Assembly (NCBI GenBank): GCA_014338405.1
Contig: JTDE01002431.1
Coordinates: forward strand, 29,134-93,133
Length of the DNA stretch: 64,000 nucleotides
Direction of reading: 5' to 3'
Source: Paragonimus skrjabini miyazakii
Taxonomy: Eukaryota > Platyhelminthes > Trematoda > Plagiorchiida > Troglotrematidae
The position numbers and the translations under genes were made by a program. The notes beneath the pieces are model-generated. The model was not told the DNA's origin and did no database searches. It saw only the letters and a list, made by a program, of their open reading frames with translations. Shown here one piece after another: positions 12,501-22,500 of the stretch (position 1 is its first letter; the number at the start of each line of letters is the position of its first letter).

Positions 12501-14355
12501 GTCAAGTCAATAAAACCTATAAACGAAAATTTTAAACATCAGTTGGAATTAAATCCAGGGTCAGCTCATCGATGCGTCATCGGCCTGACGAGAAAATTCC
12601 TTAGTGAACTTAAAATATACTTTAAGCGTGTAACGTAAGAAATGTTCTTTGAGGACCTTAGATAAAAGCTTCATCTTTATTCTTGAGCGTTCACAGTATT
12701 TACAAATTAATTAGACTGTTCGTCATAGTGACACGTTCGTAAATAGAGAAGTTATATCGAATAAGCGTATGCATTTGCTTGTAACCCCGTGGCAAGGAAC
12801 TGAATGATGTAGGGGCATAACTTTTGTCCAATCGACTAGAGTTGGGTAGCTAACCACTGTGCATTTATGTGATAGAGAGAAATGCATAAATCTAAGATTG
12901 GTCTGAGTGGTGCATTTTGTTTATGAACATTTGGAAGACTAAACAAAAGAGGTCACTAGAGCCGGTTGGCTTTAGTGTAACAAAATCAACTTCTGTTATG
13001 ACGCTTCTAGTTTTTCGCACAATTTGTGTTACATCAAGTAATCTTTTTAATTCGCTCGTCAGAGTAACCCTTACGGCAAGTGGAGTAGCATATTATCATG
13101 CATCCGGAACACATGGGGTTAACTGTCCTCCATTTAGTGCAGAGGTGCGTATGGAAGGATCTGATAGCACACTGTTTAGAGTGTTTGTATGCAATGTATA
13201 CTGTATAGTTCTAGCTTCCATTCATTTGACACATCCAACTATCCAGCTGTCAATTTATTTTATGATCTCAAGCTGTTGTTAATGTTGTGAGTCGACATTA
13301 AAACATGGTTAATGGTAGTCATTACAGACTGTCCCTACAATCAATCTATAAAAAAACACCTCCAAATTGAAGAAATGCGATAAGGTATTCTTTGTCTAAC
13401 GTCCTCGGAAATTTAAACTATTTCAGTGAAAAGTTAGTTCCGAATAAAGGCACACACACATTCAAGTGATTTGCGTGATAAGCCTGATATATTTAAGTAT
13501 ACCTTCAAGTTTATTAACACTGGAGGTTCATATAAAAACTGCGTATTGTTATGGTTTACAGATAAAAAAACTACAGTCAAAAAGGTTACAAACTGCCAAC
13601 AAAATATTAACTTGAGTTACACATGAAGCGTCCATTAAAAAATCAAATTCTCTTAACAATTCATTTCATTCGTGTTCCAAAAAGAACAAAACATTGTCCT
13701 CCAAATCGGCTCTTAACAACGAACATTTCTCAGCAAAACTGTTATAAATATATCACTAGAACGTTTGTGACCGTGTTATAGTAAAGGAAACGACTTATTT
13801 CCAAGCAGTTTGTTCGACTTCGTGAGTAGGTCTTACAAGTTGTGAACTGGTTACAAACAATATTAACGCATTGAAGGATCAATGATGGATACAGTGATTT
13901 CATTATAAGTAGGTTAATTACGTTAATGAAGACCGGACCGAAGAAGTCAGTGCAACTGATAGCATACTTTTCAAAGAAGTAAGGTGTACAAATTTCGAAA
14001 CGTTAAGGAAGACGAAGAAGATCCAGTATTTCACTTTGAGCAACAAACTTGAACTATTCACAGAAATGACAGAAGGACATTATAAATACGGGAGTTTTTC
14101 GCTAGCGCAACTACTGAAGCAATTCACACTGGATCAGCTACTCGTTACGACTGAAGCAAATTATAGTAGACGTGACCTGACCTCAGAAATGACATTCTGA
14201 AAGGTACCTGATTGCTGCAAACTTGTAACGCCATTGCAAACTTGAAACCTACGACTAAATATCATCAATGTAGTTTTAAAGGGAGTCCTCAAACCGTATA
14301 CCTGTTTCAGTCGGGTTACAAATGACTATGATATAACTGTGAAATAGGAAGTTTA

Positions 14356-14365
14356 CCCCCCCCCC
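14356..14365 (+). repeat. Poly-C run (10 C)
   Basis: Ten consecutive C residues in AT-rich context. The length may be affected by sequencing. Confidence 0.9.
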
Positions 14366-14572
14366 TTATTGTAGAAGAGGAAAGCAGAATAAATAGCTCA
14401 GTTATAAGCTGAACCAATCCACGACGGTTATCTCAGCACATTATGTAATAAGTGAGCTATATGAACGTCACTACTTTCTTTCCTGATAAACCTTAGCTGT
14501 GAACTTCTGGAGCTCTGTTCGGCTGATTTGCCAATTAAGAACATACCATAACTTGCTCATATATACATTCGT

Positions 14573-14593
14573 TATATATATATATATATATAT
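14573..14593. repeat. (TA)n microsatellite
   Basis: An alternating TA run of 21 nt preceded by other short TA-rich steps. It is a simple repeat with no gene context. Confidence 0.9.
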
Positions 14594-16514
14594 CGTACAT
14601 GTTTCTTATATTTCAACATTTGTAAGTTTTCATTTTACCCGATCTGACAGTTTGCCTAAACAAGTCAGCACCTCCAATCTGTTTTCTATTAATCAAAATA
14701 GTCCCGAGGGACCACACAACAAAAACTTTTCATAAATTATTACTAATACTACGCTATACATATACCTGTTTCAGCATATCCGCGTGTACATGCCTTGAAA
14801 ATTGTGCTCAAAACACAGTTTTTGGTCTGGCCATCTTTCGACTACCAACAAATCAAACTAACCAATTGATTATCAGATAATAACCCTATCAGGCAAAACT
14901 GCAGGTCATTTTCAGGTGAAATCTAAAAATAATCGTATTTCGCCTAACTGTTTTGGCAGATTGTCATATGCTTTAGGCTCTTCTGGTAGGATAGCATAGG
15001 TTTATATAGATTTCATCATTTTCGAATCAAAACCAACCAGAAAATTTTCACATTGCATTTTTTTTCTTCCAGAACCTACAAGACAATCAAACAGTGCTTA
15101 CCAAACCGAAGTTAGAGGGCTGATATGCTAACTTGATAAAATGCATTAATTCTCATTGGGTTTCTAAGCTTATTACCTATCTGGGGGAATTTGAAAGACA
15201 GCTAGTTGGCTATTTTGCAGTGGTAACCAAAATTTGAATGCGGCAACGTATGTTCAAATCATCAAGCGCTTAGACATTTTAGCCAAACAGAACGTTAGGT
15301 AACCTAGTGTTAATAAGGCTTCTCTAGAAAGCGCGGAGTCGCTGACTCGAACCCGGTTTTCACGAGCGCATCTATCAGGCAGCATTCAACCCATACTTGC
15401 ATAGGGCAGATAACTTAAATCACGTTTCTCAATTTATCATCAGAAATTATACAAGATTTAAGCAATTTGCAGTTCTACCAGTATGACAATAAACTAACAA
15501 TTTCAAGAGATTGAATAAAACTTAATTGGTTTGCAGTTCTTTCTAAACTAAGTAAGACAATACGAAAATCTGGTAAACTCGTGAGCATATTTTTTAGGCA
15601 TGAATAATTTCAGGAGTGATTTTGATTTTGAGACAGACTAGATTGACAAAGCAACTTGAAATGTGAATAACCCGGCCATCTTAAATGCACTTTAGCAAAC
15701 CTTAGACTCAAAGGAAAAAAAGAAGTATTTGATATTTTTCGTATTACAGAGATGCGAGAAAATTATCTACGATAATTGCACACTTCAAAATTTGACGGAA
15801 ACAGAAGATTGTTGAGTGATTTTATCCGTCTTTAGTACGCTTATATTCATTCATCAGACGATGTGCGTGTGTACGGACAACAAGCCACACTGCCAGACAC
15901 TTTCCAACAATTGATGTGATTGAACTGCATTCCTTATCTACACACCAAAGCGCCATTATTACACGATGTAACTTCGCTTCATGAGATCAGCTCTGATATG
16001 CATCGATTATTTGATTACTCATTTATTCCTGTCTAATTACCTAACAACAATTCATCTTTGGCATAAGGCCAAAGACGTCACTATGTGCCGGTAAGCACAA
16101 TTGGTCTGTCGCTCACTTCAGTGCAGTGTAATACTGAGCATCGATCTGAAGTTGATTGTGCTAACGTATTGTGTGCCATTCATCTCTTGCGCTTTCCTAC
16201 AGAATCACTTGTATGCTATCACCAAAACAAACTTACGCACCATACCTTAGGCATGCCGCAGGTTTGATCGCTTACGTGGCCAGAATGTTTCATTTAAGGT
16301 ATCATCACTCATTACATAGTATTAGGTCAAACCTATTTGGAATACTTGAATGATCAGAAGCTGTGGTAGCAGGATATTATCCAATTTGGTCTTTTGCGTT
16401 GTAATATCGATTTTAGATCTTGAGAGGACTTAACGATGAACCGGACTGTTTACAGAAATACGACCTGGATAGGTGTCTGAAGGTTCAATGGGCGACATTT
16501 GCGCCACCACAAAT

Positions 16515-16790
16515 TTACGCGCTCAGTATATAAAATAACTGCAGATGTCATGACAGCCAACCAGTATTGACTGGTTCTACCACAAATGTTTCCACTTACA
16601 CACCCCCTTGTTTTATTCTTTCGAATCTATGCCGATTACGTGGTGTGTGAATGGAATTACAAGTGGTGCAGTGCGAGCTATTTGTGGTGTTTTATGTGCG
16701 TTTGGTTTCGGCCACTATGATAAGCTATTCCAAGGCGAATGTCACCAAACGTGCTCCCAGAAATTTGAGGACAACTTTTGATTCAAGAAA
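16515..16790. repeat. Unnamed dispersed repeat, copy 1
   Basis: This region aligns by eye with 34478-34705. Shared blocks in order include ATTTACGC, AACCAG.ATTGACTGG, TACCACAAATG, CACGAGCTACTTGTGG-like and GTGTTATGCG-like. Copy 1 also holds a TATATAAAAT string near 16528 that copy 2 lacks. CCACAAATG and the later ATTTGTGG are mutually complementary, so part of the unit could form a stem. No coding potential was recognised. It may be a MITE-like or LTR-derived unit. Confidence 0.6.
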
Positions 16791-19660
16791 CAGAGTAGTC
16801 GTATCTAGTCGATCTTTGTTCACCGATTTATAACGTCGATTTTGTAACCATTGAATTTTGTTACTGACTGGTACCATGAATCGCAAGGACAAATTATCGT
16901 CGTCTATCACATACAGTTGGAAATATTGAATGAAGTGTTGATAAGGCGTACACAGTCCACCATAATTTTGGCATTTTATTCGCATCCATAAGGAGACATT
17001 ACTGCCCAAAACATGCAAATATTAGTAGATAATAAAGAAACCGCCTTTGTGTAGCCATGTATGAGAACTCACAGACAGCATGCTGTCCTCTAATAAATGA
17101 ACTGGAATCACCTTCGTATAATGCAGGTCGTTTCGAAATATAAACCTTTGCAGATGTTGTTAACGGGTTATTGATGAGACACGTGTTCACCACCAGGTGG
17201 TCAGTCTAACAGGAGACAACACAACACTGCGTGAACACTAAAGATAGGGATCTATTAACAATATATTCATATGCGATGAGCTTTACATTAGTCTGGACAT
17301 GACTGAGTTTCCTACGGACAAAGCCAAATACTGACTTTTGCCCACATGAGTCGGTATCTAAACATCAGACAATGGTGTATAAATCAAAACTGGTGCTAGT
17401 TTGATGGTGTGGTTCGGTTTCAGACTATGGCAATGACACGCATTGCTGATCAGCTCAAATGTGATCCTAAGTCCTGTATTCTGTAAAATAATTGTCATCT
17501 GAATGCAAAGTACCTAATGGATTACAGGCGGCTTTGCAATGAAATAAATTTCACTACGTTTTTGCATAAAGTTTGATCAAGTACCTACCGCTTTGCCGAC
17601 AAGTTATCACTGTTATTATAAAAGATGGTAGGAAGGTGACATACTTTCATGAAAGACCCGGTCGTCAGTGCCGAGAGAAAGAGGTAAATTCACGGAGCAG
17701 AACGCTAATAACGATTTCGCGTACACTACTCAGCGTCGCCGAGAAGTAGCACAGTATGAATTGAAAAAATCCCCTTGCGCTGAAAACAATGGTTCTGCTG
17801 AATGTCAGGAAGACCGGAATCTGTGAGAAGTAATCAGAACTGTGTTTTGTGGGAAATTTAGCATCGTAGAAGTTAGTACTTTATGGACGATAACGCAAGC
17901 TGCATCGTGCTAGCCGTACGAAGTGGTGATACCGAACGTTGTGTATTTTCATGCAACTTGCAATGAGTGTTTGGCAGACCAGCCTGCTTTATTGCACCAA
18001 ACTAGATTAATCATTCGATGTGCCGTCTAATCCTAGGTTCACGAAATACTCTTTGTAATCAAATCTGGGTAAATCAATTGATGATAGTGGCTTCCGAAAA
18101 CCTCGGATAGCGGACATTTGTATGACAGGAAGGACTGTTGAGTGGTACATCCAGCCTTGTCATAGCCCGACCAAATTCATGAAATGACAACAGGAAGCGT
18201 GAGGGCGTAGGCTGATTTGTGTAGCTCAATGTAAGGCCAAAGCGGATATGTCATTTCAACTATAAATTTGACCAGTTTGATAATAATTAACTCACGGAAA
18301 CATTTATTCACTGCGGCAGGACTGTTAACAGTTAGTAAAACGAACCAATATAGACGAGTGATCGGATTACAGTATGTTGACTATCTGCAGGAATAACTTG
18401 ATTGAAACATATTTTTTAGCAAAACCAAGTTATTTAGATATCATAAAAATGCTTTCTGGGATTAACACCGAAACCACCAACTGGGTGACGAACATGATTA
18501 GGTCTGCGAAAGCCACAAGTGTCTGAAGTGACCGGGGATGTTAAGTGTGTGGACGTGAAACAGATTGTGTCAATTACTCTGTCAACCGGATGGTGGCGTT
18601 TGGTCCGTTGGCAACCCTGGCTCATAACAACCGCTGTATCAACTGACTGGCCACATGTTCCAGTGAAATTTCGGGCTGGAACTTAGTAGAACGAACCACC
18701 ATGACGACTGACAGTGAGTACCAATAGCCAAACCACACATATAGACTGCACACCCACATCAGAAGAATTAGGAAGGCGCACTATGATGACCGTTGAAATA
18801 CAGTCCCATCGGACTATTTCCCGACGAAGAAAGCTACGTTGATCGTGTGGCATCAAGTGAAATCCATGAGCGCTGTCCCGGGAATGCTTTAGCCAGTGGC
18901 TGCTGTTACGGTTTCAATAATGTAGTTGTTGAAAGATTGGCCCCCAGAAAGAAAACGAATAATAACTCCCCTGTATCCTCTTCTTCCAATTTCTGAGATA
19001 TCCCTAAAAGTGCATAAAAAACCCTCAATCTGACTGCTAGAATCCGGATGATAACCAGGCATACCTTAGGAGACTATGCTAATGCTAACACAAGAATTGA
19101 CATTTGGACTTCCTGAACAACGGCCCGTTGCTAACCATTGATAAACTCGCAATGTAAACCTGAAAGAATAATCGTCAAAACTGAGAAAGAAGACTGAATT
19201 GGTGACTGAAGGAAAAAGGCGGAACAACAGTGAGAAGAGCAGGCAGCTGCCAGTGAAAATAAGATCGCTTGATGGACCGGAAACAAAAAGGCAAAAGTAA
19301 ACAATACAAAATCATAATAGGTAAAGCACTAAACGTTACAAAAATGTTGCAGTAGTAAAAGCACAAAACTCAACCCGCAATGAGGAAAATCCGTCAACGA
19401 TTTAAAGTCTCAATACGAAGTGTGAATCCGTAATTCCACTGTGTTGGATTAATCATATCTCTGACTTGACCATCCATCACACTCGCTTCTTCTTTAACAA
19501 CCCTGCTCCGACTGTGACAGAGTGCCAAGTGTTCACCATTGATCCATACTCGAAGAAGACCTTTGTTGATTTGAAACCTCGTAATCATGCTGTTCGCAAT
19601 AGTGAATGTTCAGTTTCATCATCGTTGCCAAATAACACCGCCGATGCAATCCATTGTGAC
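16791..19660. other. No gene recognised
   Basis: Short frames only, up to 97 codons at 16725-17018 on the minus strand, with no motif. No repeat structure was seen before the target-site duplication of the gypsy element. Confidence 0.5.
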
Positions 19661-19664
19661 ATAG
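19661..19664. repeat. Target-site duplication ATAG (left)
   Basis: ATAG directly precedes the left LTR and is repeated directly after the right LTR (27848-27851). A 4-bp duplication is usual for Ty3/gypsy integrases. Confidence 0.75.
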
Positions 19665-19978
19665 TGTTGTGATCCAAGAACGCGGATGGCACAAGGGTAG
19701 TTTATTCGACAAAGCAATACATGGGTTAAGCGTTTAAACAAGACCAGAAACAAAACCACACATTTGCACGCGAGATTCGGACCCAGACCGTCTCAGTTGC
19801 CACAGACTTCAATGCACAGTTCCTTTAAGTAGCAGGAACCACTTTGGGTGATACTGCATTCTGATGTTCCTTCTTGCATTTTTCCTGCGGCTTGTACGAT
19901 GTCAAAATATATGCTCCGGTCCTACTACTGAATAGCAGTGGTATGAGTAATATATTACGATCACTCATCTTCACTGCA
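19665..19978 (-). repeat. 3' LTR of gypsy element 1 (314 bp)
   Basis: In plus orientation it runs from TGTTGTGATCC to CTTCACTGCA. On the minus strand it begins TGCAGTGAAG and ends CACAACA. It contains TATATTTT near its minus-strand 5' part and AATAAA (complement of 19701-19706) near its 3' part, fitting promoter and polyadenylation roles. Compared with the right LTR it has a 3-bp insertion (CTT repeat near 19872) and four substitutions. Confidence 0.95.
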
Positions 19979-20917
19979 CTCCTCCCGCCACAAAGATTGT
20001 TCCAGCTGCAACAAAAGCCGTTCAGGTTCCTTTCGCTCTCTTGACGATCTGCGTATTGGCCTCGGGGACGTCGCTGCTCCTGGCATACACTCTCTTCTGC
20101 TCGGAATGTCGTACCATTTGCGAGGCTGGCTTCCGTGCCCTTGATGTTGATTCCCATCATTCTTGATCAGATACACTGGAACACGGCGGTCCACTACCAC
20201 ATAAGGTTCTCTCCACCTCGCCAGGAACTTCTTAGTTCCTGGTCCTGTAACGCCTGGACTCCGCCTGTCTCTGTATTTAACCTTGGAACCAATTTCAAAT
20301 ACCGCATTTCGATCCGGCAACTTTGCGGTTGATTGCTCCTTAGAAACTTCTTGTGAGTTCGCCAAGTTTTGGTTGGTCACCTTCCGAGCTTCTGCTAATT
20401 CGCGCCGGTTCATCCGCTGGTCTCCCCACAAACCAATCTCCCGATCGACTGGCAGGCGTGGCACGCGCCCGTACATTAGCTCGAACGGCGATTGCTTCGT
20501 TGTTCCTTGAGGCGAACGGCGGTGGGCCAACAGAATCAGTGGTACCGTTTCCTCCCAGCTCCCTCCATTCACCGCCAACCATTCCTTGATTGTGCGTTTG
20601 CTTCGTTCCGTCAGTCCATTTGATTGAGGATGGTACGGAGTTGTGCAAATTTTCCTGATTCCCAAACGCTCCAAGCAGTTCCGAAACTCTTCACTTTCGA
20701 AGCAGTGGCCTTGATCAGTCAATATGTTTCGCGGTATTCCATGATCTGCCACGATGTGTTCCATTACCGCCCTGCACACAGTGCTTGCACGCTGATCGGG
20801 TATGGCGGCTGCTTCGATCCATCTTGTGAAATATTCCGTCATTACTATGATGTATTGATTTCCGGATGTGGTTACTGGGAAGGGACCCATTACGACCACA
20901 ATTCCCCAATCTCACTG
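19961..20917 (-). pseudogene. Gypsy 1 integrase core and C-terminal domain
   Basis: A 312-codon open frame shows VVMGPFPVTTSGNQYIIV, TEYFTRWIEAA, ILTDQGHCFES, TTPYHPQSNGLTERSKRT and SPFELMYGRVPRLPVD. These are the D-D-E core blocks of Ty3/gypsy integrase. The first catalytic residue is Glu (codon 20834-20836) where this family normally has Asp (..TDYFTRW..); the second Asp and final Glu are present. The C-terminus has FLARWREPYVVV, a GPY/F-like module with Glu for Gly, and no chromodomain. The N-terminal zinc-finger part lies upstream in another frame; a one-base shift at a G run near 20917 separates them. The frame ends inside the 3' LTR. Confidence 0.9.
19979..19988 (-). other. Polypurine tract of gypsy element 1
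   Basis: On the minus strand GCGGGAGGAG lies immediately upstream of the 3' LTR terminus TGCAGTG. This is the position and composition expected for the plus-strand primer in reverse transcription. It overlaps the end of the integrase frame, whose stop lies a few codons inside the LTR. Confidence 0.8.
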
Positions 20918-21252
20918 ATCGGAATTGGTTGTGTAGGATATTGATTGGGGTAATTGGAGCTCTTCAGCAGCTGACATTGCTGGCACGCCAGTACATAATT
21001 GTTAACGTCCTTCTTCATTCCAGGCCAGTATGTCCTTTGCCTAAGCATTTCAAAAGTTCGATGACATCCCGTATGAACCAACTGATGACATTCCTTCACA
21101 ATTGTCTCTCTCAACCCCGTCGGTATAATAGGCACGCTTATTCCATCCTGCAGTCGGCACATTAAAATTCCCGCACTATTCAATCGTAATTCCGAACAGT
21201 GCGTTCTGAAAGATTTCACCTCCGGAATTTCTTCGTTCTCTGGTTGTTGTTA
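20918..21252 (-). pseudogene. Gypsy 1 integrase N-terminal zinc-finger region
   Basis: The frame contains HQLVHTGCHRTFEMLRQRTY, WPGMKKDVNNYVLACQQCQL, the H-x3-H ... C-x2-C HHCC finger of retroviral-type integrases with the usual YWPGM linker. It is in the same frame as the RNase H end upstream, separated by a TAA at 21250-21252, and out of frame with the catalytic core downstream. A normal element would read through all three. Confidence 0.88.
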
Positions 21253-21549
21253 TCTCGATAGAATTTGATCAATCACCATTCGGATTGTCGGGTCCGCCCT
21301 CTGCGCTGCCTGTAACTTCCCGGGGTCATTCTCCAGTTCAATACTGTTGACTCCGATCGCGTCCTTGTGAACTTCATCCATGTGCTGCGTTCGGGAAAGC
21401 AGATCGAGAACAGATCTCTTCAAGCTGCATGGCGAATTGTGAAGTCGTACTCCTGCAATCACAATGACCAACGAGCCAGTTTCCCTCGGGGATCCTTTGC
21501 CGATGTAATCCACTCCATACTTTGTTACGAGTTTGCCATGCTTCAAATC
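21253..21549 (-). pseudogene. Gypsy 1 RNase H C-terminus fused to a protease-end fragment
   Basis: One frame ends in DLLSRTQHMDEV, and a second frame over the same DNA reads DPRGKLARWSL-stop-LQEYDFTIRH. Together they match the end of gypsy RNase H (..G+LARW...LQEYDF.I.H......ADALSR). Directly upstream, next to the N gap, is DLKHGKLVTKYGV, which matches DLKHGELVTKYRV at the end of the protease region around 26430-26469. Protease end and RNase H end are normally more than 1.5 kb apart, so the join is abnormal: a deletion derivative or a misjoin. Confidence 0.7.
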
Positions 21550-21649
21550 NNNNNNNNNNNNNNNNNNNNNNNNNNNNNNNNNNNNNNNNNNNNNNNNNNN
21601 NNNNNNNNNNNNNNNNNNNNNNNNNNNNNNNNNNNNNNNNNNNNNNNNN
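21550..21649. other. Assembly gap (100 N)
   Basis: Exactly 100 N, a length often used for a gap of unknown size. It interrupts gypsy element 1 beside the duplicated protease segment, so the real distance and order across it are uncertain. Confidence 0.99.
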
Positions 21650-21669
21650 GACTGAAGTAGGTTGTGTTA

Positions 21670-22500
21670 GTTGAGATATTTTCGGAAACTGTTTATTAAA
21701 TGATGTGAAGAAGCGAAGTGGAAAAAATTGTTTACTGGATCTACTACTGCAACGCCACACGAGTGTTAGGAGACCAGCAAAATGTTAAGTCTTGCGACTA
21801 CTACTTATGAGAGACAATTGGTGAGCAGTACCTTCGATGGAGAAGCACATAGACATCGACAACTATCCTGTCTACCTGATGGGGTTGGAGAGAGGTCTAG
21901 AAACGTCGGACATGAAACAAGAATGTTCGAACTTTAGCATAAACATCAGTAACGTAAAATGAACATACCATGTTGTTCGTCAAAGTAATCCCCAGATATT
22001 TGAAAGAAAGCAATCGAGCTAGGGTTTCCTTGTGTACACAAAGGGATGGAATTGCATCTGAAAGCTCCCCATATTGATTTTCTTCCAGGCATATTTGGTT
22101 GTGGTAATAGACCAGGCGTGCTACTCTGACCAACCTGTTAGCTCGAATAAACTGCCCCGTAGGCAAGCGAAAAAAACGGAGTTGGTTGTTTGATGTGCAA
22201 CACCACGTCTTCATGTCTGATTAACAATGTATGATTTCCGATTGTTATCAATGCGACACAAAGTGAAAATAGGAACGTGTGGAGGACTGCACCACAGGGC
22301 AACAGAGATAGTGGTGAACAGCGATGAGGTTTGACCACTATATTTAGTAACTTGCCTTCGCTTAGTAAGGTTATCGTCAGACAGCTGACCTTTGAATGAC
22401 AGATGAATTAGGTATTTGGAACAGTATCGCTGTAAAAGTGGCTCAAGATTCATCATTGTGGTGTAAGTAACATATGTGGATGGCTTCTGATTTTCCATCA
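21670..22500 (-). pseudogene. CR1/jockey-type non-LTR RT fragment
   Basis: On the minus strand, in shifting frames, the segment reads KRRQVTKYSGQTSSLFTTIS, then CGAVLHTFLFSLCVA (compare GVPQGSVLSP.LF.LCV) and RHEDVVLHI (compare KYADDVVL). In the next frame come IPSLCVHKETLARLLSFKYL, GITLTNN and DVYAKVRTFLFHVRRF, then YCSPIVSH. This order is that of a CR1-like RT from finger/palm to thumb (..SFKYLGVTLTNDLSWS.HV..VYAKVRKL.FF.RR..). The YADD box is destroyed and there are several frameshifts. It occupies the DNA interrupting gypsy element 1, immediately beyond the N gap. Confidence 0.72.

Larger units (their letters stand above)
9611..16514. other. Unannotated, AT-rich, simple repeats only
   Basis: About 6.9 kb without a recognisable gene. 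It contains a (TA)n run and a 10-C homopolymer listed separately. The longest frame (12917-13282, 121 codons, plus) has no recognisable motif and no convincing splice context. Near 15340-15360 the minus strand carries GGGTTCGAGTC, a perfect-looking pol III B box, but no good A box at the right distance, so no tRNA or SINE is called. Confidence 0.5.

Noticed and set aside
15335..15365. Minus-strand B box GGGTTCGAGTC as a tRNA gene or SINE
   Set aside because: No A box at a suitable distance and no cloverleaf could be drawn.
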